The translations under genes and the position numbers were made by a program. The notes below the pieces were generated by a model. The model was given only the letters and a program-made list of their open reading frames with translations. It did no database searches and had not been told where the DNA came from. A stretch of 64,000 bases of DNA, from NCBI GenBank assembly GCA_014526335.1, contig JACTAT010000021.1, positions 1,658,690-1,722,689 on the forward strand, written 5' to 3'. Below are positions 1-11,000 of the stretch, piece after piece. The stretch is from Chrysaora quinquecirrha (taxonomy: Eukaryota; Cnidaria; Scyphozoa; Semaeostomeae; Pelagiidae). Every line of letters starts with the position of its first letter. Positions within the stretch are counted from its first letter, which is position 1.

Positions 1-451
1 GTTTGAATCCAATCTTCTGTGGCATTTGTCGTGGGCACTCATTTCATTACTGTTTGTTTCATTGACCTACAAAAACCAAATTGACATGCCATGTTGATAA
101 CGTGAAACAAGAGTTCAGGAACTGTGCTATGCTGATTCTATATCCTTGCCCTGAAACTATATTCTGTTGGTTTTTCTGATTGGTGTAAAAAATACAGTTA
201 TTGAGTTTCTTATTGCTAAATCAAACGAGTGAAGCTTTCTTTCTCGATTTCTCATCCGAAATGTCTGTCGCACTCATTTCTGTAGGTTATTTCCCTCTAT
301 CCTGTTTGCTAATTGGTGTACAAAACATTTAAAAGACAACACAACGACAAGACCACAATTCTACATTTAGAAGACAATTATGACTAAACAAGTTGGAAAG
401 CATCTCAACAAATAGAAAGATAGTTTTTGATAAATAACTGTTTTTTTAGCC
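1..451. other. Left flank of the FRMD8-like gene
   Basis: No coding potential seen. A pyrimidine-rich stretch ending in TAG lies immediately before the CC-ATG at 452 and looks like a 3' splice site, so the 5' UTR may begin in an exon further left. Confidence 0.4.
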
Positions 452-3400
452 ATGAATATTGCTGTATTCTTAAAAGAAGGCACTGGTCGATTGCTTCTGT
501 TAGAAAATGGAAAACTTACAACAGCGGAAGAAATTAAACAAATGATGATTACTAATCTTGCTCTTCCGGAAGAAGCTGATAAAGTTTTTGCTATTTGGCT
601 TATCTCACCATTGTTAGGTAATATCATCAGATACTAATCTGCATTATTTAAAACATCTTTATTTCGTACCATATTAGTCATCATCTTCCTTTCATATGGT
701 ATTCATCAGGATCTTCATTTCATGTTATATTCATGACCATCGTCATTTCATACCACATTCATTAGCAACTTCATTTCATTTCATTTCGCATTTACTACAG
801 CTTTCATTCGTGTTTTCTTCAAATATTCAAGAGTTACTTAGTTCAATTCCGTATTCATTCGCATCTCCTTGCAACACCAATCTTCTTTGTTTAATACCTT
901 TCTTTTTAGCTTCTACTCAATGCTGTATTATTCAGTATATTAACTGCTTACCTTCTTGTGATGTTCCTATCTCTTTTATTTGAAATTCTATCGTTTAATA
1001 AGACTTAAATTTGTCGTAGAGTTACAGTTGAAGAGTCAACATATTCCATTTCGACTACGACAACAATGGAAAGGACTTTTGTCAAGATTTACAACAGCAA
1101 AAGAAGAAGAAATCGAAAAGGGTTAGTGAGTGTTGTGCTTCTTCAAAGATCGAGGTCAACCATGTGAAATTTCTTCTCAAACAAACGGGTTAACTGTTTC
1201 ACAGCACAAAAGAAACATTGCTTGTGAAAGATTTATTGCTTGCAACATCAAGGAGAGTGTTGTTGAAGTTTTAAACGTTGCTAAGCAAAGTTTGTCAAGT
1301 TGCATTTTGAATATGGCCAAATGATCAAACATTGTTGGAAGGCAAATAGCAAATGTTTGACCGACATTGTCTGATTGTTTGGCCAGGGCCTAATATAAGT
1401 GAAAATAATGTTTGTATAGTCTTACTAGTTTTATCAGAAATGCTTCTTGAAATTATGGTATGGAATGGGCTTTCAGGCTGTTATTTTCTGATGTACTAAG
1501 AAACTTAAACAGCTTGGGTTGATGAAATTGCCTTTAAAGCCCTTTTAACCCCTTTGCCTGGTGAGACGAAGGACTGAGAGACTAAGAGAAGTCGAGGGAA
1601 CGAAGTTATGGCGTGATCCTAATACAATATTGAAATATTGTTTAAAATAATTTTTGATGATAAGTTTCTTTTTTGTTAGATGAACCTGTGATGGTGTTTC
1701 AAAGGAACTCGTTTTTATCAATTGCAGAAGAGAAAAAGGTAATGAAAGAAATTAAGTTAAAAAACAATAAGAAATAGAAACATATTTGAATTAAGAAGAG
1801 AGTGCAAATAAAAGATCGATGTTGCCCTGCAGAATTATATTGTTTTAGGCTCTGCTTCTCTTGTGTCGTGTAGCATACCGCATTTTTGGATTGTGTGCTC
1901 GAAGAAAATTTAATGAAACTAAGTTAAGAAGTCGAAAACATTAACTTAATGTTTGAAAAAGGCAATACTGGAATGAGGCGAACTGCAGATCCTTTCTTCA
2001 ATTCTATTTCACAAAAACAACAACTTTGCACACTCGTCCGCCTAGATGATATTGTACTGCCTACAGGCCCTGTCGTCAGCGGTAGCCGACGGTCACTCTG
2101 CTTATGCAGTCGATTGGAGCTACTCCCATCATCTGTAGCCCACGAGTCTTTAAAATAGATTACTTGAAATTAAAGAATTTGTTCAATTGATTCAAATATT
2201 CTTTGCAGATAACAGATGACAGAATTATAAGAAGACTGTTTGAGGAGGTATTTATTTCTATTCTATTAATTTCCATTTCTTAATTAGTTTTCTTATTACA
2301 TATATTAGTGCTTACCAACTGGAAAGAGATCGATACAGCAGTTAACGAATAATATGTCAGTGAGAAAGTATCACACAGGCCCAACTTATCACTCTTTCTG
2401 CAGGAGTTTGGACAAGACTCAAAATAATGGGGTGCGTTTGCGAGCGAAAACAGCGTCTTGCCCTTACTCTAGGAAACCCTTATTGAACCTGGCCCTTCAG
2501 AGTGTCTGTTACGTCTGAAAACGCTCTTTAAGTACTGCCTTCTTAAGTGATTCTCAGTTCTTATCAAATTTAGACGAACTATAATCAGTCGTTTAGAAAA
2601 GTGAGGCGGACATTTCCTGTTGTATATGTTATGGACGACTGACTCAAGCTGAATTATGCTTTCAGGCAAAAGTGAATATATTAAAAGGACGATATCGAAT
2701 AGCAACTGCAGATGCAGAACTACTTGGTGCATACCTTGCACGAATTGAACATGGTAAATTCAATAGAGATGTACACAGAACTGGATTTTTCAAGTAAGTT
2801 GATCGATTTGTTTTGCATTATCACTTTATCCTTATAATTTACAATGATGACTTTGATTTTGTTTCAAGATGATTTTGATTATGATTATGATTATAGTCAT
2901 AGCTGTGTGGTTATGATTAGGATTAAGATAATAATCATAGTTAGTTTTATTATGGTGATTCTGGTTATGATTCTGACTACAATTATGATTGTGATGATGA
3001 TTGCAGTTTGATTTTCATTATGATTATGATTATGGTTAGCTATAAATTTTATTTTGGTTTTGATTATGATTATGACTATGATTATGATTATTATTATTAT
3101 TATTATTATGACGAAAACTATAATTGTGATGATTGGGTGATGATGATTACAGTATAATTATGATGATAATTATTATGATTATAATTACGATGATGATTAG
3201 CTATGGATTTGATTATGATTGCGATTATGATCATGCTTATGATTATGATCATGATTTCGATTTTATTCTATGAACAAAACAGTAAACCTCCATGGGGGGA
3301 TTGTGATTTGGAATGATACTTTTATGATTATGATCAATGATATATAATCACTTCTTTTTTTTTGTTTTCACCTAGGAAATCACTGCACAGCTATTTACCT

Positions 3401-6400
3401 CAGAGTGCCATTCGTAAACAATGGTTGTCAAAAGTTGGTTTTACACGAAGTATTTCAACAGAGCAAAGTTTATTGAGTCAATATGAGTTGGCCTCAGAAA
3501 GAGCTGATGACCCTAAAAAATTCTACAAGTTATTTTTGGAATTTTGCTGGACACTGCCGTTTTATGGGTTTGATTTTTAACATTTCGGAATTTCTAACTT
3601 TGTTTAAGCAAGTATATTATCGTTATTTTCTATTTTCGTAAGCTAATTCTTCAATCAAAACTTTTAGGGCAGCATTCTTCAAAGGTCAGGTTGAACAGCA
3701 GTCACATGACATGTATCCATGGAAACACCAAACAATGAATATTTCGATTGCAATTGGACGTGAAGGAATAACGATTTTCAAAGAGCATAAAACAGTAAGT
3801 TTTTAGTTGTTGTTGCTCACTATGATCGTATTTGCTGTTGTTTTATGTTTTTGCCATTTGTTTTTTCTGTTTATTGACTTCTACCTTTCTCTGTATGTCC
3901 TGTCTATCGACAGTTGGTCTGTCTGGTTGTTTGCCTTTCTGCTTTCCTGTCCATTCGCTGTCTGGCTGCTGTCTGTCTCCCTGTCTGCCAGTCTTTCTGC
4001 CTGCCTGCCTGTCTGGTATATTTGTCTGCCTTGGCCTGTCTGCCTGTCATGTCCGTCTGTCTGTCTTTCCAGCTGCCTGTCTTGCCTCTCTTGTATTTTT
4101 TTACATAAAATTAGATTTGTTTTGTAACTTTATTATAACTTTAATTTAGCGACCCAAGCCTGATAAGCCCTGCTTTTCTTGGGTCGCGTAAAACACACTA
4201 TTTTTGCCTTAATTTGTATCTTATACATTAATTGTGTGTTTTACAAATGAAATTGAATTGAATTGAATTGAATTTGCCTTTGTATGTCTGTCTATGCCCC
4301 TCGGCTTCTCTGTCTGCCTATCTGTCTGCGTTTGTCTGTTTGTTGGTTATCTAACTTTGTGTCTGTCTGTTGCATACTGTCTGTTGTGAAATCTACTTTT
4401 TCTGTATGTCTCTGTTTGTCCTGTCTATCGACAGTTGGTCTGTCTGGTTGTTTGCCTGTCTGCTTGCCTGTCCATTCGCTGTCTGGCTGCTGTCTGTCTC
4501 CCCGTCTGCCTGTCTTTCTGCCTGCCTGCCTGTCTGGTATATTTGTCTGCCTTGGCCTGTCTGCCTGTCATGTCCGTCTGTCTGTCTTTCCAGCTGCCTG
4601 TCTTTGCCTTTGTATGTCTGTCTATGCCCCTCTGCTTCTCTGTCTGCCTATCTGTCTGCGTTTGTCTGTTTGTTGGCTATCTAACTTTGTGTCTGTCTGT
4701 TGCATACTGTCTGTTGTGAAATCTACTTTTTCTGTATGTCTCTGTGTGTCCTTTCTATTGACTGTTGGTCTGTCCGGCTGTTTGCCTGTCTGCCTGCCTG
4801 TCTGGTGCATTTATCTGCCAACGTCTGTCTGGCTGCCTGTCTGTTTGTCTGTCTGCTTTGTCTGTGTGTCTCCCTGTCCTTGTATGTCTGTCTGCCTTTG
4901 TTTGTCTTTGTTGATGTCAATCGCCTTTCAAAGAATTCAGGTGCTATAAATACTTCATTACATATTTTGTAGGAAATACTAATAAATCTTGCATACGATG
5001 AACTCTCATGGGATTATTCACATTGCAATAACTCTGATGACTCATTTTGCATCGAATATGATACAGTTAATGATGATGGTAGACATGTTGCTAAGCAACT
5101 GCAAATCTTTTCACCACAGGTGAGCCATATCTTTTATGTTTGCGTTCAACTTCTTTGTACTGATATCCTGTGACAGCACTGGTGTAACAAAGACGCTGGG
5201 GGGCCTGAAGGAATTTGGTAAGATGGACCCTTATGGAGAGACTGGGGGCAAAGTGAGCTCTACCGAGGAAGGAGGATGACTGTGACACGCTCCCTTCAGC
5301 GTACTGTGTGTTTATTTTGACTGTGACACGCTCCCTTCAGCATACGGTGTTTTTATTTATGACTGTGACACGCTCCCTTCAGCGTACTGTGTTTTTGTTA
5401 TGACTGCGACACGCTCCCTTCAGCATACGGTGTTTTTATTTATGACTGTGACACGCTCCCTTCAGCGTACTGTGTTTTTATTATGACTGCGACACGCTCC
5501 CTTCAGCGTACTGTGTTTTTATTTATGACTGCGACACGCTCCCTTCAGCGTACTGTGTTTTTATTATGACTGCAACACGCTCCCTTCAGCGTACGGTGTT
5601 TTTATTAAGACTGCGACACGCTCCCTTCAGCGTATCGTGTTTTTATTAAGACTGCGACACGCTCCCTTCAGCGTAACGTGTTTTTATTAAGACTGCGACA
5701 CGCTCCCTTCAGCGTACCGTGTTTTTATTAAGACTGCGACACGCTCCCTTCAGCGTACCGTGTTTTTATTAAGACTGCGACACGCTCCCTTCAGCGTACG
5801 GTGTTTTATTTATGACTGTGACACGCTCTTTTCAGCGTACGGTGTTTTATTTATGACTGTGACACGCTCCCTTCAGCGTACGGTGTTTTATTTATGACTG
5901 TGACACGCTCCCTTCAGCGTACCGTGTTTTATTTATGACTGTGACACGCTCCCTTCAGCGTACTGTGTTTTTATTAAGACGGCGACACACTCCCTTAATA
6001 TTATGACTCATACCGCTCATCATAATATTCATCTTTCTTTAGGCAGCAATGATGGATGCATTGGTTGACTCTTGTGTGGCGGAAATGAATCGACTCAAAA
6101 TACCAAAAAGGTTTTATATTTTTCTTATATTTTCCTTACTCCTCGTGATTCTATCTCATTTATCTCTACGTATTACATATGCTGTGCCAAAAAGATTGCT
6201 TTTGCACTCGGAATATTCTTTTATCTGTATTACTTAAATGGCACAGCTGGTAATGATCTCCCTTGGTTGGAGGGCTCGCACTTTCAAGTTCAGCATTTCC
6301 AGAAAGGATGTAACTGCCACGCCAGTGAAATTTTCCCACTCTGTGAACTGCCTCCAGAGGCTAAGGGGAATGTGAAACGTTTTATTTGCTGGCTTTTGCT

Positions 6401-7802
6401 GCGACCGCAGTAAAGTAGATAACAGATGCACCGACAAGACCTTGCCGTTGACTGTGACGCTGCCGTGGCTGGTGCTCACAGCCGACCTTGTTGATACGAC
6501 ACCACCTCCAAGATTTTAGATTGAATCTTTCAAGGTGGGTCTTGTTTTGGTCTTTTTATTTCAAAGTTGGAAGCAACCTGACGAGAAAGCAGAAACCGAA
6601 GCCTCTAACATCACCCGTGGTAGCTTGTTCAACCAGAAATGCCTTACCAGGGAGCAGGAACTCTCAAAGCTTCTAACATTTTGCCTTGTAGACTCAGTTA
6701 CTGATCCCTCACTCTTCCGCAAGATATCCCAACTACAATCACGGACAAAATTGTTGAGACAATTCTGCAAATGTACCTCCACATAGCGTATTGGCCCACT
6801 TTGCCACCCTCCCCCCAGTTCAATGTTGATAATTTCGTTTCATTCGCCACAGAATTGAGCGACCCATCATGCGTGCAGAATATGTATAAAGAAATCCGTC
6901 ACAAAGAAATCAACATTGAATTGGGGAGGGGGGGCAGAGACATTGACCCCAATCAACATGACTGAGTATCTGTCTGAGCATATTTTGTCCATGATTGTAG
7001 CTGAATAGACACGTGGGATACCCTTGGTTATATTTCCTCAACTATGGCCTCGTTATTCTATTGAACCCTGCTCATTTTTTATTTAATTGACCTTTATCAT
7101 TCACTTTTAGTCCATTAAGCCCTGTGTTCGCCGAAGAAGGAAAGCCACTTGCTGATCAAGGTACTTATAATATACCGTAAAACCTTTACTATACTCTTCG
7201 GTATAACCCTTACCTTTTCTTAGCATCCTGTTTATTAGAGGTCAACTCTTGGTTCTACTGCATTTAAAGGTCCCTGTTGGTTCAATTGGCCTATTGGAAT
7301 ACTGGGGGAACATTGTATGCGTTTCAAGTGTAATCCTTCTCTGTCGACAGCACCTCCGTTTGGTCTCCTCGCTCTATTAAGCCCCTCTCGTATCATAGCC
7401 ATCTCTGATTATGCTTCCTCTTTCTATGAAGCCCTGTCTCTTTATTCTTTCTCTCTCGACAACACTCTATCTAGCCTGTACTATCTATTAAGCCCGTACC
7501 CTCTACTAAGCAAGCTCTGATTATACTTTCTGTCTATTAAGCTATCTCCTTACAAAGCCGAACCACTGCTTTTAGCCCCGTTCTCCATTGAACACTGACC
7601 CCTCTCTCTTTTATGCAACCTCCCTCCATCTCCAATCCCGTCTCTCTATTCATCATAATAACTCTATTCCTTATGAGTTAATAATTAGTCCTGAATCAAA
7701 AGTCCTTTCCATTAATGATATGCTTTTGTTTCAGGCCCACCAAATGTGAAGAGGGAACCAAAAAGGAATTTCTCCCTGACCAACCCATTTAAATTCAAGT
7801 GA
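452..7802 (+). CDS. FRMD8: FRMD8-like FERM domain protein, 11 exons
   Basis: Exons: 452-617, 1020-1121, 1680-1738, 2209-2247, 2666-2793, 3376-3567, 3668-3794, 4973-5119, 6043-6110, 7111-7160, 7735-7802. All introns are GT-AG, all phases agree, and the sum is 1146 nt (381 aa; human FRMD8 is about 464). Seen: an N-terminal ubiquitin-like FERM lobe ending VFAIWLISPLLELQL, a central lobe with LPFYGAAFFKGQVEQQ, a PH-like lobe with ELSWDYSH, and a basic tail ending NPFKFK. These align collinearly with human FRMD8 (VFALWLVSPLLEVQL, LPFYGCAFFHGEV, ELSWDHTS). Known of the family: FRMD8 (iTAP) binds the cytoplasmic tails of iRhoms and supports ADAM17 at the cell surface. It is expected to be cytoplasmic or membrane-peripheral. 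The start codon follows a likely 5'-UTR splice acceptor. An upstream extension cannot be excluded, because human FRMD8 has a longer N-terminus. Confidence 0.9.
1185..1400. repeat. Dispersed GATCAAACATTG-type repeat, copy 1
   Basis: Lies in FRMD8 intron 2. It contains ATGATCAAACATTGTTGG and runs into a tail reading GGCCAGGGCCTAATA. The same motifs recur in several orientations at 26090-26570. No protein is encoded. Confidence 0.5.
2850..3275. repeat. Imperfect TGATTA/TTA microsatellite in FRMD8 intron 5
   Basis: About 420 bp dominated by GATTATGATTATGATTAT-like hexamers and a short TTA run near 3090. It fills most of the 582-bp intron between exons 5 and 6. Confidence 0.75.
3885..4910. repeat. 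CTGT/CTGCC-rich tandem repeat in FRMD8 intron 7, with internal duplication
   Basis: Tetranucleotide-like TGTCTGTCTGCC sequence fills the intron. A block beginning near 4275 is repeated about 330 bp later, near 4605, and the 3885-4085 block recurs at 4405-4605. The long open frames here (up to about 220 codons of Cys, Leu, Ser and Val) come from repeat composition and are not genes. Confidence 0.8.
4090..4275 (+). mobile_element. Non-LTR-like 3' tail inserted in the CTGT repeat
   Basis: A non-repetitive island interrupts the CTGT tract. It contains TTCTTGGGTCGCGTAAAA and ends in (GAATT)n, the short-period tail typical of some LINE and SINE 3' ends. A related TTCTTGGGTCGTG stretch followed by TTTGTATC occurs near 57950. 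Element class is inferred. Confidence 0.4.
5278..5997. repeat. ~41-bp minisatellite in FRMD8 intron 8, about 17-18 copies
   Basis: The unit begins GACTGCGACACGCTCCCTTC, followed by AGCGTACYGTGTTTTTATTA. Copies differ in one dinucleotide of the GTAC(T/G/C)GTG segment and in ATTAT/ATTAA endings. The last unit, near 5980, is degenerate. Direct head-to-tail copies without spacers exclude a CRISPR array. Confidence 0.92.
6233..6985. other. GC-richer, coding-like debris in FRMD8 intron 9
   Basis: About 750 bp with higher GC than the rest of the intron and several 60-110 codon open stretches in different frames, none with a recognisable motif. It may be a decayed transposon or processed gene; no terminal repeats were seen. 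Confidence 0.3.
7170..7640. repeat. Degenerate CTCTATTAAGCCC array in FRMD8 intron 10
   Basis: Variants of TCTATTAAGCCCCTCTC recur every 15-30 bp across the intron. The same pattern fills a POMT2 intron at 28180-28545. It is probably a decayed dispersed element with internal subrepeats. Confidence 0.45.
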
Positions 7803-7992
7803 TGTAATGAAGAACTTTATAACTAATTTATAATTTTCATTTATCTTGATATTTCTTGTAGAAAAATATTTCATTTCTAGTTAACTTTTTATATTCACTA
7901 AAATAAGCTTCACGAATGCAAACATAAAGACTTTTGTGATAAAGGTATTATCTAACTACTTTTTTTGAGATTTCTGTTTAACATTTACATGC

Positions 7993-7998
7993 AATAAA
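7993..7998 (+). terminator. Poly(A) signal of the FRMD8-like gene
   Basis: Canonical AATAAA about 190 bp after the stop codon, before the satellite array begins. Confidence 0.55.
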
Positions 7999-8099
7999 TT
8001 AATGTAAATAACCAGATAGTAATTTTTGTTAAAAATGATTGATTATCGCAGTCTTTCTTTCCTGTCATATCTGCCTGAGGCTTTGGAGTTCTCAGGAGT

Positions 8100-11000
8100 G
8101 GTATAAGGTACAATTCGATGATAAGTATTTTTGAAGAAACACGCGACTTTTAAAAACCCCGGATTTTGGCCGATTTTTGGCCATTTTGCAAAGCTATAGA
8201 CTTGACTTTTTTGCGATTTTTAAGCGAAATTTTTTCTCCTTAATTTGCCCTAAACTGGTAGGAAAACCCTTTATCCATCCTCTACAGACTATTCACGGGG
8301 TATAAGGTTGATTTCCATAACTATATTTGAAGAAAAATGGGAGTTTTCAAAAACCCTGATTTTGGCCTTTTTTTGGCCATTTAGCAAGGCTATAGACTTA
8401 CCTTTTTGGCGATTTTTGGAGGAAATTTTTCTCCTAATTTGCCCCAAACTGGTAGAAAACCCTCTACTTACCCCTAGAGGCTATTCAGGGGGTTTAAGGT
8501 AGATTTCCACAACTATTTTTGAAGAAAATGGGAGTTTTCAAAAACCCTGATTTTGGCCTTTTTTTGGCCATTTAGCAAGGCTATAGACTTACCTTTTTGG
8601 CGATTTTTGGAGGGAAATTTTTTCTCCCTAATTTGCCCCAAACTGGTAGAAAAACCCTCTATTTACCCCCTAGAGGCTATTCAGGGGGTATTCAGTAGAT
8701 TTCCACAACTATTTTTGAAGAAAAATGGGAGTTTTCAAAAACCCTGATTTTGGCCTTTTTTTGGTCATTTAGCAAGGCTATAGACTTACCTTTTTGGCGA
8801 TTTTTGGAGGGAAATTTTTCTCCCTAATTTGCCCCAAACTGGTAGAAAAACCCTCTATTTACCCCCTAGAGGCTATTCAGGGGGTATTCAGTAGATTTCC
8901 ACAACTATTTTTGAGGAAAAATGCGAGTTTTCAAAAACCCTGATTTTGGCCTTTTTTTGGCCATTTAGCAAGGCTATAGACTTACCTTTTTGGCGATTTT
9001 TGGAGGGAAGTTTTTTCTCCCTAATTTGCCCCAAACTGGTAGAAAAACCCTTTATTTACCTCCTAGAAGCTATTCTGGGGGTTTAAGGTAGATTTCCACA
9101 ACTATTTTTGAAGAAAAATGGGAGTTTTCAAAAACCCTGATTTTGGCCGTTTTTTGACAATTTAGCAAGGCTATAGACTTACCTTTTGGCGATTTTTGGA
9201 GGGAAATTTTTTCTCCCTAATTTCCCTAAATTGGAAGAAAAACCCTTTATTTACCCCCTAGAGGCTATTCAGGGGGTAAAAGGTAGATTTCCATAACTTT
9301 TTTTGAAGAAGAATGGTAGTTTTCAAACACCCTGATTTTGGCCTTTTTTTGGCCATTTAGCAAGGCTATAGACTTGACTTTTTTGCGATTTTTAAGCGAA
9401 ATTTTTTCTCCTTAATTTGCCCTAAACTGGTAGAAAAACTCTTTATCCATCCTCTAGAGACTATTCACGGGGTATAAGGTTGATTTCCATAACTATATTT
9501 GAAGAAAAATGGGAGTTTTCAAAAACCCTGATTTTGGCCGTTTTTTGACCATTTAGCAAGGCTATAGACATACCTTTTTGGCGATTTTTGGAGGGAAATT
9601 TTTTCTCCCTAATTTGCCCCAAACTGGTAGAAAAACCCTCTATTTACCCCCTAGAAGCTATTCAGGGGGTTTAAGGTAGATTTCCACAACTATTTTTGAA
9701 GAAAAATGGGAGTTTTCAAAAACCCTGATTTTGGCCTTTTTCTGGCCATTTAGCAAGGCTATAGAACTACCATTTTGGCGATTTTTGGAGGAAATTTTTC
9801 TCCTAATTTGCCCCAAACTGGTAGAAAAACCCTCTATTTACTCCCTAGAGGCTATTCAGGGGTTTAAGGTAGATTTCACAACTATTTTGAACAAAAATAG
9901 GAGTTTTCAAAAACCCTGATTTTGGCCTTTTTTTGGTCATTTAGCAAGGCTATAGACTTACCTTTTTGGCGATTTTTGGAGGGAAATTTTTTCTCCCTAA
10001 TTTGCCCCAAACTGGTAAAAAAACCCTCTATTTACCCCCTAGAGGCTATTCAGGGGGTTTAAGGTAGATTTCCACAACTGTTTTTGAAGAAATTCGGAGT
10101 TTTCAAAAACCCTGATTTTGGCCTTTTTTTGGCCATTTAGCAAGGCTATAGACTTACCATTTTGGCGATTTTTGGAGGGAAATTTTTTCTCCCTAATTTG
10201 CCCCAAACTGGTAGAAAAACCCTCTATTTACTCCCTAGAGGCTATTCAGGGGTTTAAGGTAGATTTCCACAACTATTTTTGAAGAAAAATGGGAGTTTTC
10301 AAAAACCCTGATTTTGGCCGTTTTTTGGTCATTTAGCAAGGCTATAGACTTACCTTATTGGCGATTTTGGAGGGAAATTTTTTCTCCCTAACTTGCCCCA
10401 AACTCGTAGAAAAACCCTCTATTTACCCCCTAGAAGCTATTCAGGGGGTTTAAGGTAGATTTCCACAACTATTTTTGAAGAAAAATGGGAGTTTTCAAAA
10501 ACCCTGATTTTGGCCTTTTTCTGGCCATTTAGCAAGGCTATAGACCTACCATTTTGGCGATTTTTGGAGGGAAATTTTTTCTCCCTAATTTGCCCCAAAC
10601 TGGTAGAAAAACCCTCTATTTACTCCCTAGAGGCTATTCAGGGGTTTAAGGTAGATTTCCACAACTATTTTTGAACAAAAATAGGAGTTTTCAAAAACCC
10701 TGATTTTGGCCTTTTTTTGGTCATTTAGCAAGGCTATAGACTTACCTTTTTGGCGATTTTTGGAGGGAAATTTTTTCTCCCTAATTTGCCCCAAACTGGT
10801 AAAAAAACCCTCTATTTACCCCCTAGAGGCTATTCAGGGGGTTTAAGGTAGATTTCCACAACTGTTTTTGAAGAAATTGGGAGTTTTCAAAAACCCTGAT
10901 TTTGGCCTTTTTTTGGCCATTTAGCAAGGCTATAGACTTACCATTTTGGCGATTTTTGGAGGGAAATTTTTTCTCCCTAACTTGCCCCAAACTGGTAGAA

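Noticed and set aside
3807..4972. Long Cys/Leu/Ser/Val open frames (up to about 220 codons)
   Set aside because: Pure product of the CTGT repeat in all frames, inside an FRMD8 intron.
5278..5997. Candidate CRISPR array
   Set aside because: Units are directly adjacent without unique spacers, and the locus is an intron of an animal gene.
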